The notes: generated by a model not told the origin, from the sequence alone. Counted from the first letter of the stretch, positions 34,781 through 45,910 are shown. The stretch: DNA of 64,000 nt from Timema cristinae (GCA_039000515.1 JBCFYV010011135.1:21106927-21170926), one strand, 5' to 3'. Numbers and translations are program-made.

Positions 34781-35706
34781 AAGCAAGAAGCAAATATGAG
34801 TTAAATAACACCAAGTCTACAACCACGAAGAGTGGACCTAACAAGACTCACCAAAAAAACTGCCCCGTTTCTCGGTCTCCGTGTGTGAAGTCTCATCAAC
34901 AAACATCCCGGCCCGTGTACATTGTTCTCGCCCCGAGTGAAAAAGCGTAACTGATAGACTGTGGAGGTGTGGCGTGGTGAGCGTGGCATTTCTCACGTTG
35001 CCCCATGGGAAGTGGTCAGACAGTGATCACGTGATGTTCTCGACGTCTCTCCAATGACCTATTTGTTCTTTACCACCAATCCCGCTGTTTCATGTGAATG
35101 TTCTACTATGTTCTTTTGCTTCCCCTATGTTCCCCTCCTCTCAGAGAAAAATTGCTTATAATCTGATGTCGTTTGCCTTAAGCGGCACTTCTTGGTTTGC
35201 CCGTGTCTTGGACACACATCACGGGATGGGATTATTCCCAAAGGTATAAATTCAAATTTCGGCCGTACTACTCAAAATCTACTGTTTGGAAAATATTTAA
35301 AGAATATTTTAAATAGGCTATAGGTTAGGTCTAAATTCTCTTTTTGGCCAGTACATTCTAAATTTCCTTTTCGACTTTCATCTGTCATTTTCTGTAATAT
35401 TGTAAGAATGGCTAAGTACGTTAATATGACGTAATGCTATATATATATTTGTTAAATATATTGCCAGGGTTTTGCCCTTCCGGCTTGTTGTCCCGTGATT
35501 GAAACTATGAGGGACCTTTTATATTTTTTTTTAACTTACCTTTACAAGGCGAATGCCTGGATTAATTTGGGCTAAGAATAATATAAGTATATTACTTTCT
35601 TTTTGGGTTGGCATTTAAGTAATACGCCAATGTTTTGTAACTATGAAGCGCGCACTGCGGGTTGCCGCTGAGGCCTGTTAAGGGGCTGTAAGATACGTAG
35701 TGAATG

Positions 35707-35868
35707 TAATCGTTAGGATAAGGTTGCTATGGCTACAGCGCCTCAGTATAGTTATGGGCATAACCCCTTTACCTCTTTTTTTGTTTATGTAATGGCTACA
35801 TTGTTAAAGTAACCGTTAGGACAAGGTTGCTATGGATACAGCGCCTCAGTATTGTTATGGGCATAACC
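35707..35868 (+). repeat. Direct duplication of a ~60-bp unit
   Basis: GTTAGGATAAGGTTGCTATG with the rest of the unit (35,707-35,767) recurs at 35,809-35,868 with about five changes. Both end TTATGGGCATAACC. The spacing is ~102 bp. Confidence 0.9.
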
Positions 35869-36280
35869 TTTTTTTTATTTTATGTAATTCTCTTGTAACT
35901 ATCTGTTGTTACTTATATATATATAGTCACATATATACATTTTATAATTATTGTTAATCTATTCTCAAATAAATAATTATTTATTAGACTCGCAATCTTT
36001 AATTTACATCGACAAGTTCAAAGTAATTTTGGCTGATCAAACAAAAGACTCTCGTACCGTTCCTTTTGAGTCTTTAGGTATAGTAGTGGATGGTGATTGA
36101 GAAGGGTTCATGGCGGCAGATGATTGAATAGGTCCAAGTATAGGCCTATCAACAAATATGTGGTCCTAACGCTCTTCTGCAATTAACTCATTTTCTTGTT
36201 GTTTTCATGCCCTCTTTACCTTATTGTACGTGTTCACCTGCCCTTGTAGTTGAGATAAGCTTAATTAAACAAACTACTTG

Positions 36281-36311
36281 AATGCATCCGTAGATTTGAC
36301 ACTTTCTCTTT
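36281..36311 (+). repeat. 31-bp direct repeat, right copy
   Basis: Identical to 34,695-34,725. It lies ~90 bp upstream of the Rep-helicase start codon. Confidence 0.95.
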
Positions 36312-36398
36312 TACGATATACAGTTTGAAGTTCCTCGATTTTCTTTGGTTGATTAGTTTATTTTGTGTGTGTTTCCATTTATATTCAGTCCAAGACTC

Positions 36399-37449
36399 AT
36401 GCCGCCTATAAGACGTGGACGGAGAAATTTGGGTCGAAGAACTCTAAATGCTAGAAAACAAGCTAATTTTCATTCTAATCGGACTGCACAGCAACGTTAA
36501 GAGCGATATAAAATTGAAAGGATTCGGATATCACAAACCCGCCCAGCAAGTCATTCAGCTAAAAATATTGCAGGTTTGAAACGAGCTTCTTTCAGTTACG
36601 ATGTTACAATTGACTACAGTGCCTACAATTTGTTTCTATTGGATCTATGAACTCAGTTTGCCCACATTGTAAGGCATTGAAATATAAAAATGAAGCCACT
36701 TGATTGTGTTGTGCAAATGGCAAAGTGAAATTTGTGCCATTGGTTCAGCCACCAGAGCCATTGTAATCTTTGGTTTCAGGAACAGGAACGGATTCAATAC
36801 ATTTCCTTACTAATATCCAAAAATATAACAACTGCTCCCAAATGACTTCATTTGGGGCAACAAATGTTGTTCGGGACAACTTCATGCCAACTTTCAAGGT
36901 AATATATAACAAACAGATTTATCCCCCGTATTGCTTTGTTTATTTTATTTTATAGGTTTTGTAACAAAATTAATAAACCTGTCATTTTAATTCAGAGATA
37001 CAAGGCCAAATATATCACCGAGCAGGTTCACTGGTGCCGGTGTCAGATGGCGACTAAAAATTCCTGCAAATTTATTTCATGGGAAATTCAAAACAAGAAA
37101 TTGATCTGCATTGTGCATATAACAGTTCAGTGAAGAGGTCTATTGTAGAAGAATTACAAACTTTCTTTCATCAACACAATCAGTTAATTACATTGTTCAA
37201 AATTGCACTGGATCTCATGCCATATGATAATCACAAAATTTTAATCAGAGCTGATAAAACTCCTGTGGGCCAACATGCAAGTCGTTTCAATGCACTAACA
37301 ATGGATAAAGTTGCCATTGTTATAGTTGGAGAAAATTTGGATGCCCGCGATATTGTTTTACATCGCCAGAATGATAGTTACAGCATGTGTATGAAACACA
37401 CCGCTCATATGATGCGCTACAATATCCCATCATTTTTGGCAAGGTGAAG
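36399..37449 (+). pseudogene. Helitron Rep-helicase, N-terminal region
   Basis: The ATG at 36,399 begins MPPIRRGRRNLGRRTLNARK, the usual basic N-terminus of arthropod Helitron proteins. An in-frame TAA at 36,498 and further stops interrupt it. From 36,770 the frame reads VSGTGTDSIHFLTNIQKYNN and continues to TFK at 36,898, the donor side of a candidate intron. After the acceptor it resumes IQGQIYHRAGSL at 36,998, with one TGA-to-TAA type stop (about 37,055), then to about 37,440. A 1-bp deletion near 37,430 shifts the frame before GEDGYHFSIKMINPLTG. This part of Helitron proteins precedes the HUH nuclease. Confidence 0.88.
36899..36997 (+). other. Candidate spliceosomal intron 1 in the Helitron gene
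   Basis: 99 bp, GTAATA at the donor and TTCAGAG at the acceptor, with a T-rich stretch before an internal TTTTATAG. Removing it joins ...MPTFK to IQGQIYH in frame with no loss of conserved residues. Use of the AG two bases earlier (36,994-36,995) would break the frame. Confidence 0.65.
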
Positions 37450-37491
37450 ATGGTTATCACTTCTCAATCAAGATGATAAATCCCCTTACAG

Positions 37492-37593
37492 GTAATTACA
37501 AATTTAGTTTAGCAATGGAGATTTTGTATCAGCTATTATATGTATTATATGCAAGTTCAATCACTGTCATTAAAAAAATAATTTGTTTACAAG
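37492..37593 (+). other. Candidate intron 2 (or insertion) in the Helitron gene
   Basis: 102 bp, GTAATT to TTTACAAG, splitting NPLTG from the conserved NKKVSSMNYYSYRLM block. Both sides are coding in the family, while the insert is AT-rich with stops. Exact splicing leaves a one-base frame mismatch, which could come from a decay deletion. Confidence 0.5.
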
Positions 37594-37594
37594 T

Positions 37595-38580
37595 GCTGAA
37601 ATAAACAAAAAAGTCAGTTCAATGAACTATTATTCATACCGCCTGATGGTTCGTGAAAATGAAGACAATCACATCTTGAAATGTCGGCGATTATTTCACC
37701 AATATGCTGTTGATATGTATGCCAAAATTGAAAAAGAGCAATTAACATTCATCAGGTTTAACCAGACCAAACTCTGTTCTGAAGTGTATATTCACTTCGA
37801 GATGGATTAATACTGATGGAAATGCAGAGAATGTCGCCGGATGATAATTCTTCCTCCAACATACATCGGAAGTCCTCAAAATATGCATGAATATGCTCAA
37901 GATTCCATATCGTATGTTCATCATTATGGCACAGCAGATTTATTTATCACATTCACGTGCAATCCGCTGTGGATAGAAATCAAACTTGAGTTTGTCCCTG
38001 GTCAATCACCTATTGATCGCCATGACATTACGGCAAGAGTCTTCAAACAAAAGTTGAAATCTTTAATGGATTTCATTGTGAACCATAGCGTATTTGGCGA
38101 GATGCGCTGATGGATGTATTCTGTGGAGTGTCAGAAACGTGGATTGCCTCATGTAATATTCTGATTTGGTTGGTTGAGAAGATAAGACAAATGAAGTTGA
38201 TGAAGTAATATCAGCTGAAATCCCTGATGTACAAGTAGATTGAGGCTTGCATGAAGTAGTTATAAAAAAAACATGATTCATGGTCCCTGTGGAATACTTA
38301 AACAAAATTCACCGTGTATGGTGGATGTAAATGTTCGAAGCGTCTATCCACGGGCATTAGTAGCAGGAACAATTTCCGGAAATGATGGTTATCCACTGTA
38401 TCGTCACCGATTGACTGCAGACAACGGAAGATCAACAATTGTCAAAGTTAATAAACAAGACATTGAAATTGATGATCGTTGGATTGTTCCATATTCACCG
38501 ATCTTATCAAAGACTTTAAGGCACACATCAATGTTGAATCTTGCCATTCCGTTAAATCTATCAAATACATTTTAAATATG
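37595..38580 (+). pseudogene. Helitron Rep-helicase, HUH rolling-circle nuclease region
   Basis: Readable blocks in family order are NKKVSSMNYYSYRLMVRENE, FITFTCNPLW, HDITARVFKQKLKSLM and MIHGPCG...CM. The HUH motif should read RGLPHAHILIW. At 38,141-38,166 the first His codon (CAT, 38,150-38,152) remains, but a 1-bp deletion follows and the second His codon is AAT. The catalytic tyrosine block (KYI-KYVTKG, about 38,563-38,590) has another 1-bp deletion between the two tyrosines. An in-frame TGA sits at 38,108, and three 1-bp deletions lie near 37,797-37,840. This region would nick and join DNA in an active element; here it is dead. Confidence 0.88.
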
Positions 38581-38597
38581 TAACCAAAGGAAGTGAC

Positions 38598-39516
38598 ATG
38601 GCTGTGATTGGAGTTGGTGCAGAGAATTACAATGACGAAGGTACCCGATACCAAATGGGCCAGTATGTTAGCAGTAATGAAGCAATATGGTGCATTTTTT
38701 CTTTTCCCATTCATGAAAGACACCCCAATGTTGTTCACTTAACCATACACTTAGAAAATGATCAAGGAGTATATTTCACGGCACAGAACGCATTACAACG
38801 AGCTGTTCAACCACCATCTACAACCTTGACCTGTTTTTTTTTAAATGTGTCAGAATAATGATTTCGCCCAAACACTGCTATACTCCTAAATGCCAAAATA
38901 TTATACTTGGAATCAATCCAGAAAGAAATTTCAACCACGGAAACAAGGAAAATAAGTTCCAGGTTACCCAAATGTATATTCCACCGATGCAATAGGTCGA
39001 GTTTATTCAGTCAATCCAAGCAACGATGAGTGTTTTTATATGCGATTGTTATTAGTCAATGTTCGAGGCCCAACATCATTCCAACAGCTAGGAACTGTTA
39101 ATGGTGAATTTTGTGGATCTTACAGAGAAGTCTGTCAACGTTTGCAACTGTTAGAAAATGACGCTCATGGGGATCAAACTCTCAATGATGCTATAATTTC
39201 TTCACAAGCTCATCAAATACGAACATTGTTTTCTATAATTATATCAACATGCTTCCCATCAAAACAAATTGATTTATGGATCAAATACAAAGATATGTGT
39301 GATGATATCTTGCATCAAATGCGCATTAGAACAGGAAATCTAAATTTACAAGTGGGTGAAGAAGATTACAACGAGAACATGTGCTTGATGATGTCAAACA
39401 AAGTATTATCTCAATTAGGCATGGCCGCGCCCAATCGCCCGATGCACGACGCTTTTAATCAAGAGTTGCAACGAGAAGAACTGTACGATCTCGATACTTT
39501 AAGAGAATCAGTCTGA
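38598..39516 (+). pseudogene. Helitron Rep-helicase, linker between nuclease and helicase
   Basis: MAVIGVGAENYNDEGTRYQM to about 38,850 follows directly on the tyrosine block. After frameshifts in a T-run near 38,836, a degraded stretch leads to MRLLLVNVRGPTSFQQLGTV (from 39,040) in another frame, then DLWIKYKDMCDDILHQ and GMAAPNRPMHDAFN. These are conserved in Helitron proteins before the helicase. The stop TGA at 39,514 is in frame with the helicase segment downstream, so a single base change separates them. Confidence 0.88.
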
Positions 39517-40892
39517 ATAAATCTTCCGCTGTTGAACCAACAACAAATGTACGTATTTAATACTCTTATGAAAGTTGTACATGATGGAACTGGAGCGATT
39601 TACTTCTTGGACGCTCCCGGTGGTACAGGAAAATCTTTTTTGATTTATTTGATTTTAGCAACAATTCGCTCACACAATGAAATTGCACTCGCACTTGCTT
39701 CATCAGGCATTGCCACTACATTATTGAAAGGTGGTCGATCAGCCCATCCAGTGCTAAAAATTCCATTGAATATGCAAAGCAACGAAACTCTGATCTACAA
39801 CATTTCGAAGAACTCTGCAATGGCAAAGGTTTTGCAGCAATATAAATTGATAGTGTGGGATGAATGCACGATGGCACATAAAAAGTATTTGGAGGCATTA
39901 GACCGAACATTGCAAGATCTGCGGAACAAGCAAAATCAATATGGTGGTGCGATGATTTTGTTAGCAAGAGATTTTCGTCAAACATTGCCAGCGATTCCAC
40001 GGTCAACGCCAGTTGATGAACTTAGTGCAGGTTTAAAGACCTCCGTTTTGTGGAAACGTGGAAAGATACTAAATTTAAGCAAGAATATGCGTGTCGAGTT
40101 GCAAAATGGTTGATCTGGAGAAATATTTTCAAAACAACTCATTGACATAGGTAATGGCAACTTTGCTTTAGACTTTTTGACTGGATGCGTTACCTTTCCT
40201 GACAATTTTTGTCAGTTTACTTAATCAAAACCCGAATTCATTAAAAAGGTGTTTCCAAAAGTTGCTCAAATTCACAGAGATCATATTTGGTTGAGCGAAC
40301 GAGCTATATTGGCTCCCAAAAACATGTATGTAAATGAATTAAATTTCAAATTTCAAAATGAAATTTCCGGTGAATTGAGGACATACAAATCAGTTGATTC
40401 CGCTACTAACCAAGATGATATCGTCAACTATCCACACGAATTTTTGAACTCGCTGGATTTTCCAGGATTGCTGCCTCAAAATCTTCAATTAAAGATCAGA
40501 TTGGTGATCATAATGTTGCGAAATATCAACCAACCCCTCTTTGTAACGGCACACGGCTAGCGGTGAAAAAATTAATGAACAACGTGATCGAAGCAACCAT
40601 TGTAAAGGGAAAGTATAAAGAAGACGTTTTGATACCACGGATCCCAATGATTCCGACTGACATATCATTTGAATTTAAACGACTGCAGTTTCCAGTGCGG
40701 CTTGCTTTCGCTATGACCATATATAAATCCCAGGGGCAGTCATTGAGTGTTTGCGGCATTAATCTTGAAAATCCATGTTTCTCGCATGGCCAATTGCATG
40801 TTGCCTGGTCCCGTGTTGGAAAACCACCAGCTTTGTTTGTTTATGCACCAGGTAATCAAATAAAAAATATCGTGTACCATAAAGCATTATAA
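39517..40892 (+). pseudogene. Helitron Rep-helicase, Pif1-like SF1B helicase region
   Basis: Walker A reads APGGTGKS (GGTGKS codons 39,619-39,636) and Walker B VWDEC (39,853-39,867). Then come LARDFRQTLPAIPRSTP, LSERAILAPKN and, near the C-terminus, FAMTIYKSQGQSLSV and HGQLHVAWSRVGKP (the family usually has a Cys where this copy has Trp). In-frame stops lie at 40,111 and about 40,222. A 1-bp deletion near 40,535 moves the last ~110 codons to another frame. The helicase would unwind DNA during rolling-circle transposition. Decay is milder here than in the nuclease half. Confidence 0.93.
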
Positions 40893-41278
40893 TGAAAATA
40901 TCATTTAACACAATATTACAAAGTATTGCAGTGTACGAAATAGAAAACTGAATTTTGTAGGTAGTTGTTTATGATTATGACATTAAAAATACATAGAAAA
41001 TTATATTAACATTATGCAAATTTATTGTTTATTCCACGGTAATTATTTGATAGTAAATAAATAAAGTGATCACTCCGAAATACGTTTATATTCAATTTTT
41101 TGTTTAAATTACACTTTTGTGACTCTATAGTATCACAAACTTTTTTGTTCTGGTGACCATTACTGAAAACTAAATATGTAATCACGACATGTGTACTTTA
41201 TAAGCGACGCCATCACCAGAACTTGACCAGAAAAGATAAGTTTGTGGGACTTCCATAGTCCAATAGCTTTTGACATAA

Positions 41279-41300
41279 CGACGTCTGTCGGGTGAGCTAG
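41279..41300 (+). other. Helitron 3' hairpin and terminus
   Basis: CGAC (41,279-41,282), loop GTCT, GTCG (41,287-41,290), then GGTGAG and the terminal CTAG (41,297-41,300). The hairpin marks the end of rolling-circle replication in Helitrons. Confidence 0.85.
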
Positions 41301-42132
41301 TATAAGAATATATATGATATTTGTGTGACTGGCACTGAATATTCCTTTGTACAACATTTGTGTGTTAGCAAGACCACCCTTAGATTATTAAAAACCATTT
41401 TAAAATAAATGATTGTATGCAGAATTGGGCGAGATTGTTGGTTATCAACTTTAAACAAAATTTAAACGAAATATTTTAACGTTAAAAAGATTATATCTTT
41501 TGATTACTCAGAATTTGATGATATAATGTTTATGAATTCCAAGACAACTGCTTAATATTTGAGCTCACAATAGGCTTGGTTTAAATTTTATTATTAACAC
41601 AACACAATAAAATTATAGGATAAAATGTTTGTAATTTTAATCGTATATGATAGACATATTACTTCCTTTCATTTTGTGAGTGATCTTTTCTTCTATAAAA
41701 TAAATTGTTCATAGTCTAGCCAGTAATTTGTACACCAATTAAAGGTTTAATATATAATGAGAACGCGTTGTTTAAAAGTTTGAGAACAACTGATGACGTT
41801 GTTTATTTGAAATTATTTGCTTGTATTACAAAAGAAGAGTCACCTCACCATCTACACCAACGAAGAAATAATAAAATAAAATGTGAGGTTGTTCTCTTTG
41901 ACATATTAATTTGCTTTGATGGTAGCTTTCATAAAGCTTTTAATGAAATTCTACGAGGGTTTTTCGTTTTGTTTCTTACTTTAACTTTATTCTTCTGACA
42001 CTATTTTATTTATATATCTCTGTTATTTTGTTCTAAAATTAAACATCTCATTACATTTGAACAAACAATCATTTTTTTTAATGTTGTTTGACATTATTTT
42101 TATGTGTAATGAGCTTTTTACAAACAAACCTA
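41301..42132. other. AT-rich spacer, no gene seen
   Basis: Nothing recognisable. The 76-codon frame at 41,768-41,998 has no domain I know. Confidence 0.5.
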
Positions 42133-42140
42133 TTAGTTAT

Positions 42141-42614
42141 TATAAAATAACATGTCCTGACTGACTGACTGACTGACTGATTTATCATCGCCGAGTGCAA
42201 ACTATCAAGGCTACAAGCATGAAATTCGGACTGTATATTCATTTTGTTATGTAGGCACCCACTAAGAAAGGACTTTAGAAAATTCCACCCCAAAGGGGTC
42301 AAAATAGGGGATGATATGTATGATAATATGTATGAAAGTCAGTCATTTTGAAAGTTACATAAACAAAATTTTGTATTTCGGTTATTGACGTAAAACAAAT
42401 ACGTGTTTTAGGAATTTTGGGAATTTTATTTAATAAGGGATGAAAAAGGGGGTGATAATTTGTATCGGACTTGCATTATTTTTGATCTGAGGTCAAGTTA
42501 TGATCATCAACGTAACGTAATATTTTTAATTAATCTGTAAATACATATGTATATTTTCGTATTTGTATATAATCAACTTCCACGCGAGCAAAGCCGCTGG
42601 CAACAGCTATCTAG
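42141..42614 (+). mobile_element. Non-autonomous Helitron-like element, copy 3
   Basis: It shares TATAAAATAACATGTCCTGA and the (CTGA)n run with copies 1 and 2 and ends CAACAGCTATCTAG before a T. The first ~8 bases of the family 5' end are replaced by TTAGTTAT, and the same 8 bases follow the 3' end (42,615-42,622). Confidence 0.68.
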
Positions 42615-42734
42615 TTAGTTATAAACTATACAGGCCTAGCCAATGACTGTGCGTCAGAAGTGACCAATCTTTATCCGTGGTAGTGACGTAATTTAAGATA
42701 AGAGAGTAGTATCTGTATATGTAATTAAATTTCC

Positions 42735-42895
42735 CAACATCTGCTTTGGTAGTCAAATGGTCTATAAAGCAATTTTTCTCAAATAATTTTTATATTGTAT
42801 CCCAAGCTCATGACAGTCTAAAGTCATTGGTAAAACAAAAACGTAACTAAAACTTTTGCGTGTAACAGAACAGGTAGTAATAAGGGGTGCTAAAG
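42735..42895 (+). mobile_element. SINE-B remnant
   Basis: A head trace CTTTGGTAGTCAAATGGTC, and a tail AACAGGTAGTAATAAGGGGTG that resembles the shared tail. The body is heavily changed. Confidence 0.45.
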
Positions 42896-43146
42896 AGAAC
42901 GTAGCTTATTATAATTACAGACCTAACAGAATATACATGTTACCTCTTTTAACAACATTTAATTTAAGCATAGTTTCTTAACACACGTATTGGGGCTACT
43001 TATTTAACCACACTTATGAAGTAGGCATATGTAAATTTAAGTTAAGTGTAAATGTACACGCATTTTCATGAACATTTATGAAAAAACACATTCAAATAAC
43101 TGTACGGAATATCAAAAGGTGTTTCAAGCTTCCCGATAGTATATTC

Positions 43147-43529
43147 TGAAAATTGAAAAATGACACCTGGACACGGGAATCGAACTCGGGACCTCTGGAT
43201 TATTACGCCAATTCTCTTGCCACTGAGCTAATATGCAATCCCTTACAATTATATTAATTGTACAAGTGGCAGCAATAAGCCAACTACCGAGTTGAAGGTG
43301 GCTGTGTTATCTGATAGCTCGTGATCTTAATAAAATCACATATTTGTAGCCGACGATTTCCGCACGTCCATAATAGACTCTGCCCTAAAATATGAGTGAA
43401 TAATGAATGACCCTGGGCATGGGACAATTCTTGGATAACTCAGTGGTAAGAGCATTGGCGTATTAAGCCAGAGGTCCAAGGTTTGATTCCTGTTACCAGG
43501 TGTCATTTTTCAATTTTCAGAATATGATA
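43147..43529. repeat. Family C inverted tRNA-like pair
   Basis: A minus-strand tRNA-like unit (43,165 to about 43,238) and a plus-strand unit (43,429-43,501) face away from a ~190-bp centre. Both outer flanks carry the same CTGAAAATTGAAAAATGACA in inverted orientation. The centre includes CGCACGTCCATAATAGACTC, shared with the 49,328 copy. The left inner arm is replaced by other sequence. Confidence 0.8.
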
Positions 43530-43909
43530 TCTAAATGGAGTAATCCTCACTAAAAAGTATAAATAATAGCTTTGACTATTTGATTCCCGATAGTATTCTA
43601 GACGATATTGATGTTAATTTCATTATTTTCACCTATGTGGGCCACACATAACACGATTACCTAATCAAAAATTGAATATCAGTTGTACAGAATAATTTTA
43701 ACAAGATATTTAACCCATTTTATTAAAGCAATGAAATAAAACAGGTTTTTGTATAAATTATATTTGGTAAAACAATTGGCTTTTTTTTATCCGCACTTTT
43801 CACTATATGTGTTAAGGATATACTCATGTGTGATAATTTACTCTATTAGTTTAGGAATAAGAAAGGAGGAATTTTAGAATATATCTATCCTAATTTACGT
43901 GAAAGAAGA

Positions 43910-44035
43910 TTGGAAAAACTGTTGAGAGAAAATCCACCCTCAATAAACCCGACCAGGATTCAAACCCAAATTTACCCGTAATCAGCAGGCCAGTATATCA
44001 CAAGAGGGTATCTATTGAACATTCGACCACTGTAA
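43910..44035 (-). mobile_element. SINE-B copy, 3' truncated
   Basis: The minus strand gives CAGTGGTCGAATGTTCAATA at the head, GGGTTTGAATCCTGGTCGGG as B-box region, and the start of the body. Confidence 0.7.
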
Positions 44036-45424
44036 AGTGTAAACTGCTATTTCCTAGTTTCTTTATTTACCTTCTACAACGAAAAGAGCATTGACTTTAA
44101 TGACGTCACAGTGTGGAATAATTTGAGAAAAAAAGGCGTTCATAGTTTCAGTACAAGTATCTTCTGTTGATTGCACCTTTTAAATTAGAAAGTTTACTTT
44201 GCACGGTTACACTATGGCACAGTTTATAAGACAGGGATGTATTGCTGTAGGTCAAGGTAAGTCTGCTACTTTTCAGGGTAAACGGAGTGATTTTTTTTTG
44301 ATGCGCTGTATGGTAGTAATAAGACTGTATTTTGATGGTTACTGTTTGAATTGTCTTTATTGTATACAAACCCATAAAACTAGCTTCATTTTAATATATG
44401 AAAGTTATGAAAACTAAAATAAAATCTTATACCATTTGTGTGTTAAATCACGTTGAGACATCCTTTTACACTCACACAAAAGTCACCGTTAAACATATTT
44501 TATATCATACTAAACCAAAAAAATTAAAAAAGCCACGAACTTTTATAATATGTAAGTCAGTAACAGTTATTCGTGACGAAATATTCCCCCACTTTTGTTG
44601 AGGTTTTATTTTTTTCTCTGTTTCTTTTATATTTTCTCTGGATTTCTTCAAGACAAGAGTTGACATGAAACAAGTAACAGCCAATAACCATGGAAGGAGA
44701 GGAAGGGGGGTGAAAAGTTTCATCCAAACTAATACAAAAAACATAAAAAAAAAAAGATTTTCCACCCCACATGAACTTTTTTTTTTTTTTTTGCTTCGTA
44801 ATCTTCTTTCGTCTTATTCAACAGTTCTTTTCCCTTGCTCTTCTATTGATAAACAAAATTAGATTTCTTTGAAAGCCCCCTCAACTCTCTTCACCACACA
44901 AAAAAAAGAGAGGATAAAACAATTTTGGATAGTTTTGTATTGACATGGTTAAAAGAGGGGGTTTGGGGGGTATGGTTTAGAAGGCAGCTATACAGGGTTA
45001 TTGAGCAATAGAAATTAAGGTGAAAGAAGACGTTTTGGATAAACCATAAGATCAAAAGAGAAAACAAACTAATGACATTACCGTTTAGTTAGGTCGTTCC
45101 TTCGAATCTCTTTCTACCTGCTTTTCTTACCCACTCCCTAAGCTAGTTAAAACTTTAAACCAATTGTTCGAAGACAAATGGAGGAAGAACAGAACAAAGG
45201 AAGAAAATACTCACATATGAAACAATCTTTATAATAAGTGCCTTTTAATAACTATATATTTATTCTGCGATCTATATTGAAAACATTTTACCATATAATA
45301 TGTATTATTTTACAAGTATTAATAATATCCAGCAAAAGTGACTGCTTCGGATAGCATAAATTGACGTATGAATACGTGAAAATAGATCTAGTAAGTATTT
45401 TGCATCTGCTTTAGTGGACACATA
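44036..45424. other. AT-rich spacer, no recognisable gene
   Basis: Long T- and A-runs lie near 44,750-44,795. Overlapping short frames on both strands at 44,148-44,862 look like chance. Confidence 0.45.
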
Positions 45425-45520
45425 GTATAAGACGTCACTATCACTATAGACTGGACTGAGACTGACAAGGGTGCCAGGGTTACAATCCCGGTCAGATGCA
45501 TTGATGGTGTTTTTCCACTA
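45425..45520 (+). mobile_element. SINE-B head fragment
   Basis: CAGGGTTACAATCCCGGTCAG as B box, with the start of a body. It is cut short by an inverted SINE-B copy. Confidence 0.55.
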
Positions 45521-45534
45521 TTTTTAATTTGGAA

Positions 45535-45765
45535 CCACGTCGTACTACCCATTCGCTTATGCACTAATTATGCTTAAGAGCCAGTGTTGAGGAAAGTTTG
45601 AATTTAGAGGAAGTGCACCAACATTTGTGCATATATAGAAGGAGCCATTTAGAGAGAAAAAAACATCCTTAGGACAACTTAACGGGTTCGAACCACGAAC
45701 CCTGACATTGACAGTGTATTCTATTGGGAGAGTAGTGACTTATAACATGCGATCACTGAAGCGGG
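45535..45765 (-). mobile_element. SINE-B copy
   Basis: On the minus strand, tail ATGGGTAGTACGACGTGG, a body with landmark AAATTCAAACTTTCC, and head ACCCGCTTCAGTGATCGCAT with GTGGTTCGAACCCG are present. Confidence 0.75.
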
Positions 45766-45910
45766 TACTTATCCACTCATTTTCCACAAAAATATATGTA
45801 CATTTCCTCTAAAATTACCTTTCTTGTCTCTAGACCGTTAGAATGTAACCCAAATGGATGCTAAAAAAAAGTTATTTAGATAAATCTTTTTCTTTGAAAA
45901 CTGGACTATA

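Larger units (their letters stand above)
34273..41300 (+). mobile_element. Helitron, 7.0 kb, formerly autonomous, now decayed
   Basis: The 5' end TCTTATAAATAAAAATGAAT follows an A at 34,272, and the next ~100 bases (TCGAGAACGGCTGGACCAAT) are typical of Helitron 5' regions. The 3' end is GACGTCTGTCGGGTGAGCTAG, stopping at 41,300 before a T, with a perfect 4-bp stem-loop (CGAC-GTCT-GTCG). These ends obey the TC...CTAG rule and A|T insertion. Inside is a Rep-helicase frame on the same strand (36,399-40,892). A ~1.55-kb extra segment sits in the 5' region between two 31-bp direct repeats. Stops and frameshifts mean it is no longer active by itself. Confidence 0.9.

Noticed and set aside
35120..36060. 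Solo LTR in the Helitron 5' region
   Set aside because: Only a polyadenylation-like stretch is seen. No TG...CA boundaries with a short target duplication could be placed.
36399..40892. Calling the Helitron Rep-helicase an intact gene
   Set aside because: At least four in-frame stops and eight or more 1-bp deletions, including at the HUH and tyrosine motifs.
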